Below are positions 55,279 to 63,887 of a stretch of DNA of 64,000 bases, piece after piece (the first letter of the stretch is position 1; each line of letters starts with the position of its first letter). The translations under genes and the position numbers were made by a program. Source of the stretch: Acidobacteriota bacterium (GTDB lineage Bacteria; Acidobacteriota; Terriglobia; Terriglobales; Acidobacteriaceae); contig JAFDVP010000009.1 in assembly GCA_018268895.1 (NCBI GenBank), positions 280,542 to 344,541 of the forward strand, in the 5' to 3' direction. The notes under the pieces were generated by a model. It worked only from the letters and a program-made list of their open reading frames with translations, was not told the origin of the DNA and did not search any database.

Positions 55279-56343
55279 TTGAAGCTAAAGAAGCGTTACT
55301 ACATCATGTTTGTCAGCCGCGATGACGACGGCAACCTGAACAAGGTTCCCGTTCCGTTGCACTACGCCTACATCTTTGTGGCTGTGGCGGCGATAGGCAT
55401 GTTCACCATCACGGGTATGGCTGGATCGTACTCGCGAATGCTCATCAAGACGGCCCGCTTCAACCAGCTTCGGCAGGACCACAATACCCTGCAAAAGGAT
55501 TACGCTCACCTGGAAGAGGCGGCGCACGAGAAGGACATTCAGGCCGCGTCGCTGGGCTCGCTGGCAAACGAAGTCTCGGCTCTGTATGGACTGACTGCCA
55601 GCAAGCTGGCTACCCCGATGGGACGCCTGACAGGTAAAGCCCACGCGACCGCGGTTGTTGAGGCAGTGACGAACACGCCATTAACTGAGACCTCAAGTTT
55701 GACCGATGACAGCTACTACAAGTCGGTGGACGCGTTCTACTCTTTGCGTAACCAGGCGATGAGCGGCGCGACCACTCGAGCGCTGGGCGGTTTGAACCGT
55801 CCTGGCTATGGAGTGGGAACAAGTCTCTTTGGCGGAAGCCTGTCGATGGGCGATCTGGACGCCTCCTATGTCCCGACCCTGTGGCCGGTCATGGGACCGA
55901 TCACGAGTAGCTTTGGACAGCGGCAGGACCCGGTTCTTGGCAACGGCGAGGGCGAGTTCCACAAGGGCCTCGACATCTCGGCGCCCAATGGAGAGCCGAT
56001 CCGCGCTACGGGCGATGGTGTGGTGAAGTCGGCGCAGATGGAGAACGGCTATGGTCGCGCGGTAACGATCGATCACGGCCATGGGGTTGAGACGCTCTAC
56101 GGGCATATGTCGGGTTTTGCCGTGATGGCTGGCCAGACCGTTGTACGCGGACAGGTGATCGGCTACGTGGGACACAGTGGTCGAGTGACCGGCAACCATG
56201 TTCATTACGAGGTCCGCATCCGCAATACAGCGGTCAACCCGCATAAGTATCTGCGCATGACGCTGGCGGAGCTTGGCTCGGAGGCACCGGCGGTTCCTTC
56301 GACTCCTGCTGCCGCGACGAAGGCTGTGGGTCTGGACAAGTAA
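55279..56343 (+). CDS. Membrane-anchored M23 (LytM) peptidoglycan endopeptidase
   Basis: The TTG start gives 354 residues: a short basic cytoplasmic N-terminus (MKLKKRYYIMFVSRDDDG), one membrane helix near residues 31-52 (YAYIFVAVAAIGMFTITGMAG), a coiled-coil region (FNQLRQDHNTLQKDYAHLEE), a linker, and a C-terminal M23 domain. Zinc ligands are visible: His and Asp in HKGLDISAPNG near residue 232, and His-x-His in NHVHYEVR near residue 308, with LYGHMSGF. It should cut stem-peptide cross-links in the periplasm, or activate other hydrolases, as EnvC/NlpD-type proteins do when degenerate; here the site is complete. It diverges from thiL. Confidence 0.88.
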   Translation: MKLKKRYYIMFVSRDDDGNLNKVPVPLHYAYIFVAVAAIGMFTITGMAGSYSRMLIKTARFNQLRQDHNTLQKDYAHLEEAAHEKDIQAASLGSLANEVSALYGLTASKLATPMGRLTGKAHATAVVEAVTNTPLTETSSLTDDSYYKSVDAFYSLRNQAMSGATTRALGGLNRPGYGVGTSLFGGSLSMGDLDASYVPTLWPVMGPITSSFGQRQDPVLGNGEGEFHKGLDISAPNGEPIRATGDGVVKSAQMENGYGRAVTIDHGHGVETLYGHMSGFAVMAGQTVVRGQVIGYVGHSGRVTGNHVHYEVRIRNTAVNPHKYLRMTLAELGSEAPAVPSTPAAATKAVGLDK

Positions 56344-56367
56344 ATATCTCAACCAAAGAAGAAGAGG

Positions 56368-56395
56368 GCCGGGGTGATCCGGCGCTGAATTTTTT
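56368..56395 (+). terminator. Weak terminator after the M23 gene
   Basis: GCCGG (56368-56372) and CCGGC (56379-56383) form a short stem, and a run of six T follows at 56390-56395 after a six-base spacer. Confidence 0.4.
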
Positions 56396-56487
56396 GCGTG
56401 GGTGTCTAGGCCAATTGTCCGGTTTCATCAATGACTGCGTGCCGCAGTCTATGAAAAACTTCATCTCAAACGAAAAGAGGCGGCCTC

Positions 56488-58164
56488 GTGGCGATGAGAG
56501 GGTTCAGGACAGTTTCAGTTGCAGCATTGTTGGCGGTTGGCGCGGCGCAGGTGTGGGCGCAGGGCAAGGCCATAGCCGGTGAAAATACCGACTTCAACAG
56601 CTCGCAGAACAAGCCGGAGCGCGATGAGTGGTTCCGCGACCAGGGGTTTGGGCTGTTCATTCATTGGAGCGTGGACAGCCAGCTTGGCGTTGTCATCAGC
56701 CATTCCCTTGTAGGGGCGTCCGAGGACTATACGAACCGCTTCTTCAGCGATCTGCCGAAGACCTTCGATCCAACGCGATTCGATCCGGCGGAGTGGGCGC
56801 GGCTGGCAAAGCTTGCCGGCGCGCGTTATGTCGTGTTTACGACAAAACACCATTCTGGCTTTGGGATGTACGACACGAAGACGACTCCGTTCAACATTAT
56901 GAATACGCCGTTCCATCGCGACGCGACGGCGGAGATATTGAAGGCGTTCAAGGCAGAGGGGATTGCTCCCGGGATGTACTTCTCGCCCGACGATTTCTAC
57001 TGGCTCCACGAGAATGGGAAGACGATCCAGCGCGGCACCGAAGCAGTTCAGCCGAGTCACAATTCCGGTCTCCTCAAATACGACAGCGACCAGTTGCGCG
57101 AACTGCTGACAAACTATGGCCCGGTTGACGTTCTCTTCTTCGACGGCGAGGCGACCAGCCTGCGCCAGCTTGCCTGGAAGCTGCAACCCAATATCGTGGT
57201 GACGCGCGGAGCGATGATGACGCCGGAGCAGACGATTCCCGGCATGGCCTTCGACCAGCCCTGGGAGGCCAACGACACCATGGGCAGCGCGTGGCAGTAC
57301 CAGCCTCAGAACGACCACTACAAGTCGGGCCACGACCTGATTCGCGAGCTGGTCCAGACACGAGCCAAGGGCGGCAACTTCCTGCTGAACATCGGTCCCA
57401 AGCCAGATGGCGAACTGGCGATCGAGCAGGAAGAGCGTCTGCGCGAGATGGCGTTGTGGATGTTCGTGAACTCAGAGGCGATCTATGCGGCGCGGCCATG
57501 GATCATCACGAACGAGGGCAACGTCTGGTTTACGAAGAAGAAGGATGGAAGCGCGCTCTACGCCATCGTCGATCCTGCTACACCGTGGAAGCTGGGGCAG
57601 TGGCAGGACCTGGTGCTGCACTCGGTGAAGGCTACAGCGAAGACCGAGGTGAGCGTTCTGGGAGCAAATGGCGAGGTGGTGGAGTATGCGCCGAACGTGG
57701 TCCCGAAGACGACCTTCCACATGGAGAGCGACGGGCTGCATATTCGCACGATGCGTTCGCAGCGGTTGCAGGACAACCGGCAGTGGCCGAACCCCGTAGT
57801 GGTGCGCCTGACGAATGTGGAACCCGCGCTCGCGCCTCCTCGCGTGAAGACGGAAGCCTATCAGTGGGGTGCGGACGGTGGGAGCGTAAAGCTCGAGGGC
57901 GAACTGCTGGATATGGCCGGAGCGAAGTCGCTGGAGGTTGGATTCGAGTACAGGTCGATCGAGGGTGAGGATGTGCACTCCCGCACCGCTCCATGGACAG
58001 CGACCAGGTTGCAGACATTGATCGCCGCCGGCAAGTTCACAACGACGGTGGAAGGGCTGTCCGCTACGGGACGCTACGAGTTCCGTGCCGTCGTACATCA
58101 CCCTCTGCTCGCCTTGTATGGAGGCGACGTGGTTCTGCGCCGCGGGCAGCCTCGCCAGCGGTGA
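56488..58164 (+). CDS. Exported alpha-L-fucosidase (GH29)
   Basis: The 558-residue protein has a signal peptide (FRTVSVAALLAVGAAQVWAQ) and a GH29 barrel: WFRDQGFGLFIHWSVDSQ, DPAEWARLAKLAGARYVVFTTKHHSGF split across residues 90-118, and the nucleophile Asp in YGPVDVLFFDGEA near residue 215, then GNFLLNIGPKPDGE near residue 290. A C-terminal beta domain follows. It should release fucose from plant or microbial glycans outside the cytoplasm. GTG 56488 has AGAGG seven bases upstream; ATG 56494 is an alternative. It is transcribed alone. Confidence 0.9.
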   Translation: MAMRGFRTVSVAALLAVGAAQVWAQGKAIAGENTDFNSSQNKPERDEWFRDQGFGLFIHWSVDSQLGVVISHSLVGASEDYTNRFFSDLPKTFDPTRFDPAEWARLAKLAGARYVVFTTKHHSGFGMYDTKTTPFNIMNTPFHRDATAEILKAFKAEGIAPGMYFSPDDFYWLHENGKTIQRGTEAVQPSHNSGLLKYDSDQLRELLTNYGPVDVLFFDGEATSLRQLAWKLQPNIVVTRGAMMTPEQTIPGMAFDQPWEANDTMGSAWQYQPQNDHYKSGHDLIRELVQTRAKGGNFLLNIGPKPDGELAIEQEERLREMALWMFVNSEAIYAARPWIITNEGNVWFTKKKDGSALYAIVDPATPWKLGQWQDLVLHSVKATAKTEVSVLGANGEVVEYAPNVVPKTTFHMESDGLHIRTMRSQRLQDNRQWPNPVVVRLTNVEPALAPPRVKTEAYQWGADGGSVKLEGELLDMAGAKSLEVGFEYRSIEGEDVHSRTAPWTATRLQTLIAAGKFTTTVEGLSATGRYEFRAVVHHPLLALYGGDVVLRRGQPRQR

Positions 58165-58388
58165 TGGCAAGGCATTGGTTTTGAGTAGCTTGGATGTTTT
58201 AGAGCGCCTGCGGATTTGGAGGAGAGGCCACCTGCCTGGTTACGTCACTGCACCTTTTGTGTAGTGGCTTCAGGTGGTGCGGCCACCTATAGTCACGAAT
58301 GTATCTGGGAGTACCCTGGATCGGGCGAGGTGTATCGTTTGCCGGACTCTTCCAGGACGATGGGCAGTTTTGGAGTGAAACGAATCCT

Positions 58389-59645
58389 ATGGGCCAGACC
58401 TCAGCGTCTTTTCGGCAGGAAGAACACCCTTTCAATGAATCGCTTTCACTCTCCGAGGTGATCTCGGCCCTGTCGTTTGCCATCGACCTGACTGAAGGGG
58501 CGGTCCGTGGCCATGCGCTGAGAAGTTGCCTGCTGGGGATGCGAATCGCCTACGAGATGGGGCTTAGCTCCGAGCAGAAGAGCAGCCTCTACTACGCCCT
58601 GCTGCTGAAGGACATCGGCAACGAAGAGATGATCGGTCTTCGCTGCGACCGCGGCGCAAGCATTGTAAGCAAGCTCGGGATGGGCCAGACGGCCGCCGAG
58701 GCCGTTCGCAGTATCGAAGAGCATTGGGATGGGACAGGGTATCCGAAGCGTGCGCGGGGCGAGCGGATTCCGCTGCTGGCGCGCGTCTGTGCCGTGGCGC
58801 AGCACCTCGACGTGTTCTCCATGGGACGGAACGCGGATGTGGCCATCGAGACGCTGGAGCAGTGGAGCGGCACATGGTTCGATCCCCAGATCGTTCGCGC
58901 GGTGATGTCCCTGAATCATCGGGGGCACCTGTGGACGCACTGTAGCGCAACCGACAGCAACGAGATTACGCGCGCCGCTGTACTCGATCTCGATCCACAG
59001 CAGCAGCAGCGCCTGGACGACACGCAGATCGACAGGATCTGCGAGGCCTTCGCCGACATCGTCGACTCGAAGTCGCACTTCACCTACAGGCATTCGATGG
59101 GTGTGGCCGAACTGGCGCATGGCATTGCAAAGCGTCTCAAGCTGCGGACGGACCGTGTGCAGTTGGTTCGCCGTGCGGCATTGCTGCACGACATCGGCAA
59201 GCTAAGCGTCGCGAATACGATCCTCGACAAGAAGACGCGGCTGACCGAGGCGGAGTGGAAGATTGTAGAGAGGCATCCAGGGCTGACGCGGCAGATCCTC
59301 GAGCAGATTGGGCCCTTCCGCGAGATCGCCATCGTAGCCGGTGAGCACCACGAGAAGCTGGACGGGACGGGCTACCCAAACCGTTTACTGGCCCCCGATA
59401 TCTCCATTGAATCGCGTATCGTCGCCGTGGCCGATGTTTACAGCGCGCTTTCGGAGGACAGGCCTTATCGCGCCGGTCTGCACAGCAGCGAGATTATTTC
59501 AATTATGCGCGCCCTGGTGCCGAAAAAACTGGATGCGGACTGCGTGGATGCTCTGGTGGCGTTGATCGCCGAGGAGCAGGAGACGGAGCAGAAGTTTGAG
59601 CCTGTCGGGATCGTGGTGGAAGAGCTGGCCCGGGCATGCGCCTGA
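58389..59645 (+). CDS. Tandem HD-GYP-type phosphodiesterase
   Basis: From ATG 58389 the product has 418 residues with two HD-GYP-like units and no membrane helix. The first (about 20-160) keeps HWDGTGYPKRARGERIP but its HD position reads LLLKDIGN, so a metal His is lost. The second (about 230-400) is complete: YRHSMGVAELAHG, LLHDIGKLSVAN and GEHHEKLDGTGYP. The intact unit should hydrolyse cyclic di-GMP; the first may regulate it. An open frame continues 30 codons upstream without a good start. It converges on a hypothetical gene across a terminator. Confidence 0.85.
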   Translation: MGQTSASFRQEEHPFNESLSLSEVISALSFAIDLTEGAVRGHALRSCLLGMRIAYEMGLSSEQKSSLYYALLLKDIGNEEMIGLRCDRGASIVSKLGMGQTAAEAVRSIEEHWDGTGYPKRARGERIPLLARVCAVAQHLDVFSMGRNADVAIETLEQWSGTWFDPQIVRAVMSLNHRGHLWTHCSATDSNEITRAAVLDLDPQQQQRLDDTQIDRICEAFADIVDSKSHFTYRHSMGVAELAHGIAKRLKLRTDRVQLVRRAALLHDIGKLSVANTILDKKTRLTEAEWKIVERHPGLTRQILEQIGPFREIAIVAGEHHEKLDGTGYPNRLLAPDISIESRIVAVADVYSALSEDRPYRAGLHSSEIISIMRALVPKKLDADCVDALVALIAEEQETEQKFEPVGIVVEELARACA

Positions 59646-59679
59646 TAACGAACTGACAAGTTGGTGGGTGGGTGGAGAT

Positions 59680-59720
59680 GGCGAGGCGGCCAGGAAGCTG
59701 GACGTCTCGCCTTTGTTTTT
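59680..59720 (+). terminator. Terminator after the HD-GYP gene
   Basis: Two nested stems (GGCGAG 59680-59685 with CTCGCC 59706-59711; CCAG 59690-59693 with CTGG 59698-59701 around a GAAG loop) are followed by TTTGTTTTT at 59712-59720. Confidence 0.7.
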
Positions 59721-59740
59721 AATTCCAGCGGAGCGCTCGG

Positions 59741-60778
59741 TTATGGCGCAGAGACATCAGGTACGGCCCCGGATGGGGAGACATCGTCGCCAGTCAATGG
59801 TTCGGCGTTGGGATGAGTGACGAACTTCAGCAAATCCATTGGAACTGTTGCTGTGACGATGGCGCGGTCCTTGCGATGGTCGATCTTGAGCGATCCGATG
59901 AGTTGCTGCACGTCGGCATCTCCCTGATTGCGTGGCCGCAGTTGTTGCAGCGACCGGAAGAGACCGATCAGCGCGGAGAGGTTCTGCGCGGCGCGCGCGG
60001 CGTCGGCCTCGGTTGGCGAGATCTCTTCGATGCGTAGTCGCAGCGTTCCGGTGTAACGAAGGCTGGCGACGAAGGTGGTGTCCTCAGGCAGAGGAAGCTG
60101 AAGGCCGAAGATCGAGATGTAGCCGCGGTCGGAGAAGGGAAGACCGATGCGGCCGATGCCCCATGCGCTGGCGAAGATCGGCACATCGCGATAGCGCGCT
60201 GAGAGCAGAGACGAACCGGAGAAGGGCGATGCCCCGTAACGGTGGCGGTCGAGGATGGAATGAATCTGTTCGGCCGTGGGCATGTTCGATGCGGCTACGG
60301 AGTCGTAGCCAAGCTGAACGATGCGCAATGGTCGCGTTACGCTGCCGTCGTCGATGGCGACCGTGTAGATGGTGTGGCCGGCATAACTTTCCTTTGCAGT
60401 CGCGATGGAGTCGAGATAGTGTGCGAGCTTCTCTCCGTCGAAGCGGCCTTCAAAGACCTCGGAGTAGCCGACGGGGCCATTGGGGCCGTTTGGATTGTCC
60501 ATGCGATGCAGGGCGAATGCGGCTGCGTCGATGTCGCGCTCGGGCTCGACTCCGGTTGCATCGATGAAGCGTTGATATTCAGGCACGCGGGCGACGGGAT
60601 TTTTGTCGAAGTGTGTCGCCAGACGAAGAGGTTTCAGGTTGACGTAGACGATGGCGTCGGATTCAGGCAGCAGGCGCGCGGCCTCCGGCGGAGCGGCCTT
60701 GCGCAGGACGATCGCCACGATGAGCGCGGCGACGAGTCCGAGCACCAATAGAAGAGAGTATCGGGTCGGCTTACGCAT
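59741..60778 (-). CDS. Membrane-anchored periplasmic protein of unknown function
   Basis: The 345-residue protein has an uncleaved-looking N-terminal helix (residues 8-26, SLLLVLGLVAALIVAIVL) and a large periplasmic domain beginning AARLLPESDAIVYVNLKPLR. This opening, and the middle segment GRIGLPFSDRGYISIFG, resemble acidobacterial proteins of the DUF3352-like type that measure or resist protein aggregation, but I cannot assign a function. The tail is Pro/Ser-rich. The next minus-strand gene upstream ends 64 bases away, so the two may form an operon. Confidence 0.65.
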   Translation of the reverse strand: MRKPTRYSLLLVLGLVAALIVAIVLRKAAPPEAARLLPESDAIVYVNLKPLRLATHFDKNPVARVPEYQRFIDATGVEPERDIDAAAFALHRMDNPNGPNGPVGYSEVFEGRFDGEKLAHYLDSIATAKESYAGHTIYTVAIDDGSVTRPLRIVQLGYDSVAASNMPTAEQIHSILDRHRYGASPFSGSSLLSARYRDVPIFASAWGIGRIGLPFSDRGYISIFGLQLPLPEDTTFVASLRYTGTLRLRIEEISPTEADAARAAQNLSALIGLFRSLQQLRPRNQGDADVQQLIGSLKIDHRKDRAIVTATVPMDLLKFVTHPNAEPLTGDDVSPSGAVPDVSAP

Positions 60779-60841
60779 TCGGTGATGGAGGCATCACGTC
60801 TGTTTCTACTCTGTCCCGCGATGGAGAGCAATGGGGCACGT

Positions 60842-61696
60842 TCATTCCGTAATGGCGAAGGTGTAAATCTTGCCGCCGTTGGTAACGTTGCCAGTTCCGG
60901 GAGGGAGAAGACCGAACTCGCCGCCGCCGACGGTCTTGTCGATGGTGAAGGTGTAGGTGCGCGGTGCGATGCGGTCGGCCTGGAAGCCGATTTCATCATG
61001 TCCCGCCCCTCCGGTGGAGTGAAAGATGCCTCCGGTGAGAGTACGGAACTCGCGGCTGTCGGAGTGGATGTGGAAGCGCAGAAAGGTGTACTCGGTGGCA
61101 GCGACGCCTTCTGGCGCGTAGATGAGAATTTCAATCGGAGCCTGCAGTGTGAGCTTCGATTCGCGTCCGTTGATATGACCGTTCATGTCCTGCTTGATGA
61201 TGCCCTGGGTGATGGTGGACTTGATCCATCCGCTGGATTTGCTATGAACGACCTCGACGGAGAGCGGTTGCCAGATGCCCTTCCTGTCCTTGTAGTAGAC
61301 GCCCATCTCATTGACCGGTACCAGAGTGATTGGTGCAGGAGGCGGGTCTTGTGCCACGCCTCCGTCCGGGTTCAGACGCTTCCGTCCCTTGTTCATCATT
61401 GCGGCGATCACGCGCTCGGAGACGCCGGCATCCTTCAGGTCGACGAGCGCGTCCGCGTCCGTCTTGTATTGACCGGGCTGCGACGCGATGGCCTGGATAA
61501 TCAGATCGTCGCTCAGGTTTGCCCCTGCCATGCGAATGATGGAGGCATTGGTAAGTGTCTTGACTTGTGCCGGTGCTGCGATGGTGGGGCCAGCATCCGC
61601 CTGCGGTGTTTCAGATGTCTGCGAGTGGCTTGGCGCAGCACAGAGCAGCAAAGCGCTGCTGAAAAGAATCGTCAACCAGGCCCGTGCTGAAGACAT
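60842..61696 (-). CDS. Exported hypothetical protein
   Basis: ATG 61696 (GGGGGG eight bases upstream) gives 284 residues with a signal peptide (MSSARAWLTILFSSALLLCA, cleavage near SHSQT). A small helical domain follows (TLTNASIIRMAGANLSDDLI and VSERVIAAMMNKG, about 45-105), resembling helical repeats found in acidobacterial exported proteins, then an all-beta domain (ILIYAPEGVAATEYTFLRF; YTFTIDKTVGGGEFGLLPPG). No catalytic motif is seen and the function is unknown. A longer upstream frame would put 20 residues before the signal peptide. Confidence 0.65.
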   Translation of the reverse strand: MSSARAWLTILFSSALLLCAAPSHSQTSETPQADAGPTIAAPAQVKTLTNASIIRMAGANLSDDLIIQAIASQPGQYKTDADALVDLKDAGVSERVIAAMMNKGRKRLNPDGGVAQDPPPAPITLVPVNEMGVYYKDRKGIWQPLSVEVVHSKSSGWIKSTITQGIIKQDMNGHINGRESKLTLQAPIEILIYAPEGVAATEYTFLRFHIHSDSREFRTLTGGIFHSTGGAGHDEIGFQADRIAPRTYTFTIDKTVGGGEFGLLPPGTGNVTNGGKIYTFAITE

Positions 61697-61850
61697 GCAG
61701 GCGTCCCCCCTAAAAAACAGTGTTCTAAAGTATTTGGACGTGGGAAAGCCTATCACGCAACCAGGGGATTTCCATCATTCTGCGGATCGTTTAGGGTCGA
61801 TCTGTCATCATGAATAGAGGGAGTGTCTACGCCCTGGGAGACATGTTTTG

Positions 61851-62459
61851 ATGAAGTTGAAGCTGCCGGCCGGTGAGTTCAAGGCATACCTGTTCGATTG
61901 TGATGGAACGATCTGCGATTCCATGCCGCTCCACTACATTGCCTGGAAGAATGTTCTGGCCCGGTGGGACTGCGAGTTCGGCGAAGACCTTTTTTACTCC
62001 TGGGGTGGTATGCCGGTGACGGAGATTATCGCTTCGCTCAACAGTCGTCATGGCCTGTGTATGCCGGTGTCGGAGATTCAGCAGCGTAAGGAAGAGATGT
62101 TCTATGCGAATCTTCCTCACATGAAGGCAGTGCCGGAGGTTTTGGAACACATCCACGCACAGCATGGACAGATTCCATTCGCGGTCGTTTCCGGGAGTAC
62201 GCATGAGTCGGTGCGCGCGTCACTGACGACGCTGAATCTGCTCGACCGTTTTCAGACACTGGTGTGCGCGGGCGATTACGCTCGCGCGAAGCCGCATCCT
62301 GAGCCGTACCTGATGGCCGCCGAGCGGTTGGGTATAGCGCCGGAAGACTGCCTGGTCTTCGAGGATACGGATATGGGAATCGAAGCGGCGACGGCGGCGG
62401 GCATGGCTTCGGTGAAGGTTCCTGCTCCGTGGGAGCGCGTTCGATTGGCAACAGTCTGA
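61851..62459 (+). CDS. HAD-superfamily hydrolase (beta-phosphoglucomutase-like)
   Basis: The 202-residue product has the four HAD motifs: nucleophile YLFDCDGTICDSMPLH (Asp near residue 16), Ser in FAVVSGSTHESV near residue 115, Lys in ARAKPHPEPYLMAAERLG near residue 150, and the acidic LVFEDTDMGIEAA near residue 172. A helical cap lies between motifs 1 and 2. The SMPLHYIAWK cap start resembles beta-phosphoglucomutase and fructose-1-phosphate phosphatase (YqaB) relatives; the substrate is a small phosphorylated metabolite not fixed by sequence. TTG 61848 directly before the ATG could also initiate. Confidence 0.85.
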   Translation: MKLKLPAGEFKAYLFDCDGTICDSMPLHYIAWKNVLARWDCEFGEDLFYSWGGMPVTEIIASLNSRHGLCMPVSEIQQRKEEMFYANLPHMKAVPEVLEHIHAQHGQIPFAVVSGSTHESVRASLTTLNLLDRFQTLVCAGDYARAKPHPEPYLMAAERLGIAPEDCLVFEDTDMGIEAATAAGMASVKVPAPWERVRLATV

Positions 62460-62609
62460 GTTGTGGGAAACGGCTGAATCTGTCCGGTCTGCCAGTGTTT
62501 GCGGCAGGGGTTCTGCTGTGCTAAAGTTAGGCCTGCGGCGCACTCTGCGCAGGCACCACTGCGCGTCCCGCAGCCTGGAGCTTACAGAGGGCAAAACAAG
62601 GCTGTTTGG

Positions 62610-62685
62610 GCTGGCGTAGCTCAGCTGGTAGAGCATCTGATTTGTAATCAGAGGGTCGGGGGTTCAAGTCCCTTCGCCAGCTCCA
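62610..62685 (+). tRNA. tRNA-Thr (anticodon TGT)
   Basis: Acceptor GCTGGCG (62610-62616) pairs with CGCCAGC (62675-62681). The anticodon stem TCTGA/TCAGA closes the loop TTTGTAA with anticodon TGT at 62643-62645. GGTTCAAGTCC gives the T arm, and CCA (62683-62685) is encoded. It is the first gene of the tRNA-tuf locus. Confidence 0.95.
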
Positions 62686-62865
62686 GATTCCTCGCAGCCG
62701 GGGAAGAGTTTGGATTTGGTAGTACTGCCAGGCCGTTCTGGTCGCGCAGGCCTCCGGAGACTTTCTTCAACGATGGAAACCCGCTCGATCGGCGGTACCA
62801 GAGATCGAGATTTCGTGCGGGAGTTGAAGCGGGGTGCTGTTCGATAGTGCGGTTTAGCAGGATGT

Positions 62866-62952
62866 GCACAGGTGGCCGAGTGGTTAATGGCAGCAGACTG
62901 TAAATCTGCCCGTCAATGACGTACGGAGGTTCGAATCCTCCCCTGTGCACCA
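62866..62952 (+). tRNA. tRNA-Tyr (anticodon GTA)
   Basis: Acceptor GCACAGG (62866-62872) pairs with CCTGTGC (62942-62948). The anticodon stem GCAGA/TCTGC encloses CTGTAAA with anticodon GTA at 62900-62902. The long variable arm marks a class II tRNA, and GGTTCGAATCC the T arm. The CCA end is encoded. Confidence 0.95.
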
Positions 62953-62987
62953 CGAGTTTGGTTGTAGTTGGAAGCAGGGGAGCGTAC

Positions 62988-63161
62988 GTGGACTTCAGCC
63001 CCGCCGGCAGCGGAAGAATGGCAGTTGCGCTGGGCGTGCTTGGAGTGCTGGCGGTTCTGGCCTGGCAGACGATGGAGCCGGGAAAGTATCGTTCGCTGAC
63101 ATGGCTTCTGTTGGGATTTTTTGCCTTTCGTGTAGCGCTTGGACGGCTGCGGTCGCGGTAG
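62988..63161 (+). CDS. Small two-helix membrane protein between tRNA genes
   Basis: GTG 62988 has AGGGGAG about five bases upstream and starts a 57-residue product (MDFSPAGSGRMAVALGVLG). Two hydrophobic helices (residues 11-29 and 36-54) are joined by a short polar turn, and a basic end LGRLRSR follows. The longer frame that starts inside tRNA-Tyr is not used. I recognise no family. It sits between tRNA-Tyr and tRNA-Thr(GGT). Confidence 0.55.
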   Translation: MDFSPAGSGRMAVALGVLGVLAVLAWQTMEPGKYRSLTWLLLGFFAFRVALGRLRSR

Positions 63162-63186
63162 GATTGTAAGATTGGTTGTAAGTAAG

Positions 63187-63261
<75 letters not shown>

Positions 63262-63323
63262 GATTTTGTAGCAGTCGGGCGTGGCGGTCGTCCCGGAGCT
63301 TGTGCCTCGGACGGAAGTTTATA

Positions 63324-63368
63324 GCCCGATAGGCGGGAGTAACGGTAGTCCAGGGCTTTAGCCCTGGA
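63324..63368 (+). repeat. tRNA-Gly 5' remnant and REP-like hairpin
   Basis: Bases 63324-63347 resemble the leader and first part of the downstream tRNA-Gly (CCCGATAGGCGGGAGTAAC versus CTCGATAGGGCGGGAGTAAC) but then break off. A perfect 8-bp hairpin follows (TCCAGGGC 63349-63356, loop TTTA, GCCCTGGA 63361-63368). Confidence 0.5.
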
Positions 63369-63388
63369 TAGAGTCGTAGCTCGATAGG

Positions 63389-63463
63389 GCGGGAGTAACT
63401 CAGTGGTAGAGTCACAGCCTTCCAAGCTGTTGGTCGCGGGTTCGATTCCCGTCTCCCGCTCCA
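63389..63463 (+). tRNA. tRNA-Gly (anticodon TCC)
   Basis: Acceptor GCGGGAG (63389-63395) pairs with CTCCCGC (63453-63459). The anticodon stem ACAGC/GCTGT encloses CTTCCAA with anticodon TCC. GGTTCGATTCC is the T arm, and CCA is encoded at 63461-63463. Confidence 0.95.
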
Positions 63464-63491
63464 AAGATAGAAGGCATTGCAGGAGAGTTTG

Positions 63492-63809
63492 TTGAGCACC
63501 TTGAAAGAGCAACCCGTACTTCCGATCGCCAACCCCGAGGCGTTCGGCGCGGTAAAGACAGCGATTGAAATGTCGTTTTCGGCCGGAAAGGTTCGTGGGT
63601 TCCTCCAGTCGCTGGAGCGCCAGGGAGTGCGTATCCGTGAGTTCGAGGCTGTTCTGGGTAAGGGGCTGCTGGGGCCGAAGACCGCAGGCGAGTATAAGAG
63701 TCTGCCGGACGGCGACCAGGGGCAGATTCGTGAGTTCTATCTTGCGAGCCTTGAAAAGGTCGCACCTGATCTGAGGCAGCAGTTCTTCCGGCTGTATTCG
63801 TACTACTGA
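63492..63809 (+). CDS. Small soluble protein upstream of tuf
   Basis: TTG 63492 has AGGAG six bases upstream (63481-63485) and gives 105 residues. The frame can be read from TTG 63477, but that site has no ribosome-binding sequence. The product is mainly helical (EAFGAVKTAIEMSFSAGKVR; QIREFYLASLEKVAPDLRQQ) and ends FFRLYSYY. I recognise no family. It lies between tRNA-Gly and tuf, 78 bases before the tuf start, and may be co-transcribed with both. Confidence 0.65.
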   Translation: MSTLKEQPVLPIANPEAFGAVKTAIEMSFSAGKVRGFLQSLERQGVRIREFEAVLGKGLLGPKTAGEYKSLPDGDQGQIREFYLASLEKVAPDLRQQFFRLYSYY

Positions 63810-63887
63810 GATTTCTCACAACGACTTTAGAAGTTTTCACTTGAACCGCCGGCGCATGCCGGCCAACACTACGAGACGGAGAGAGCA

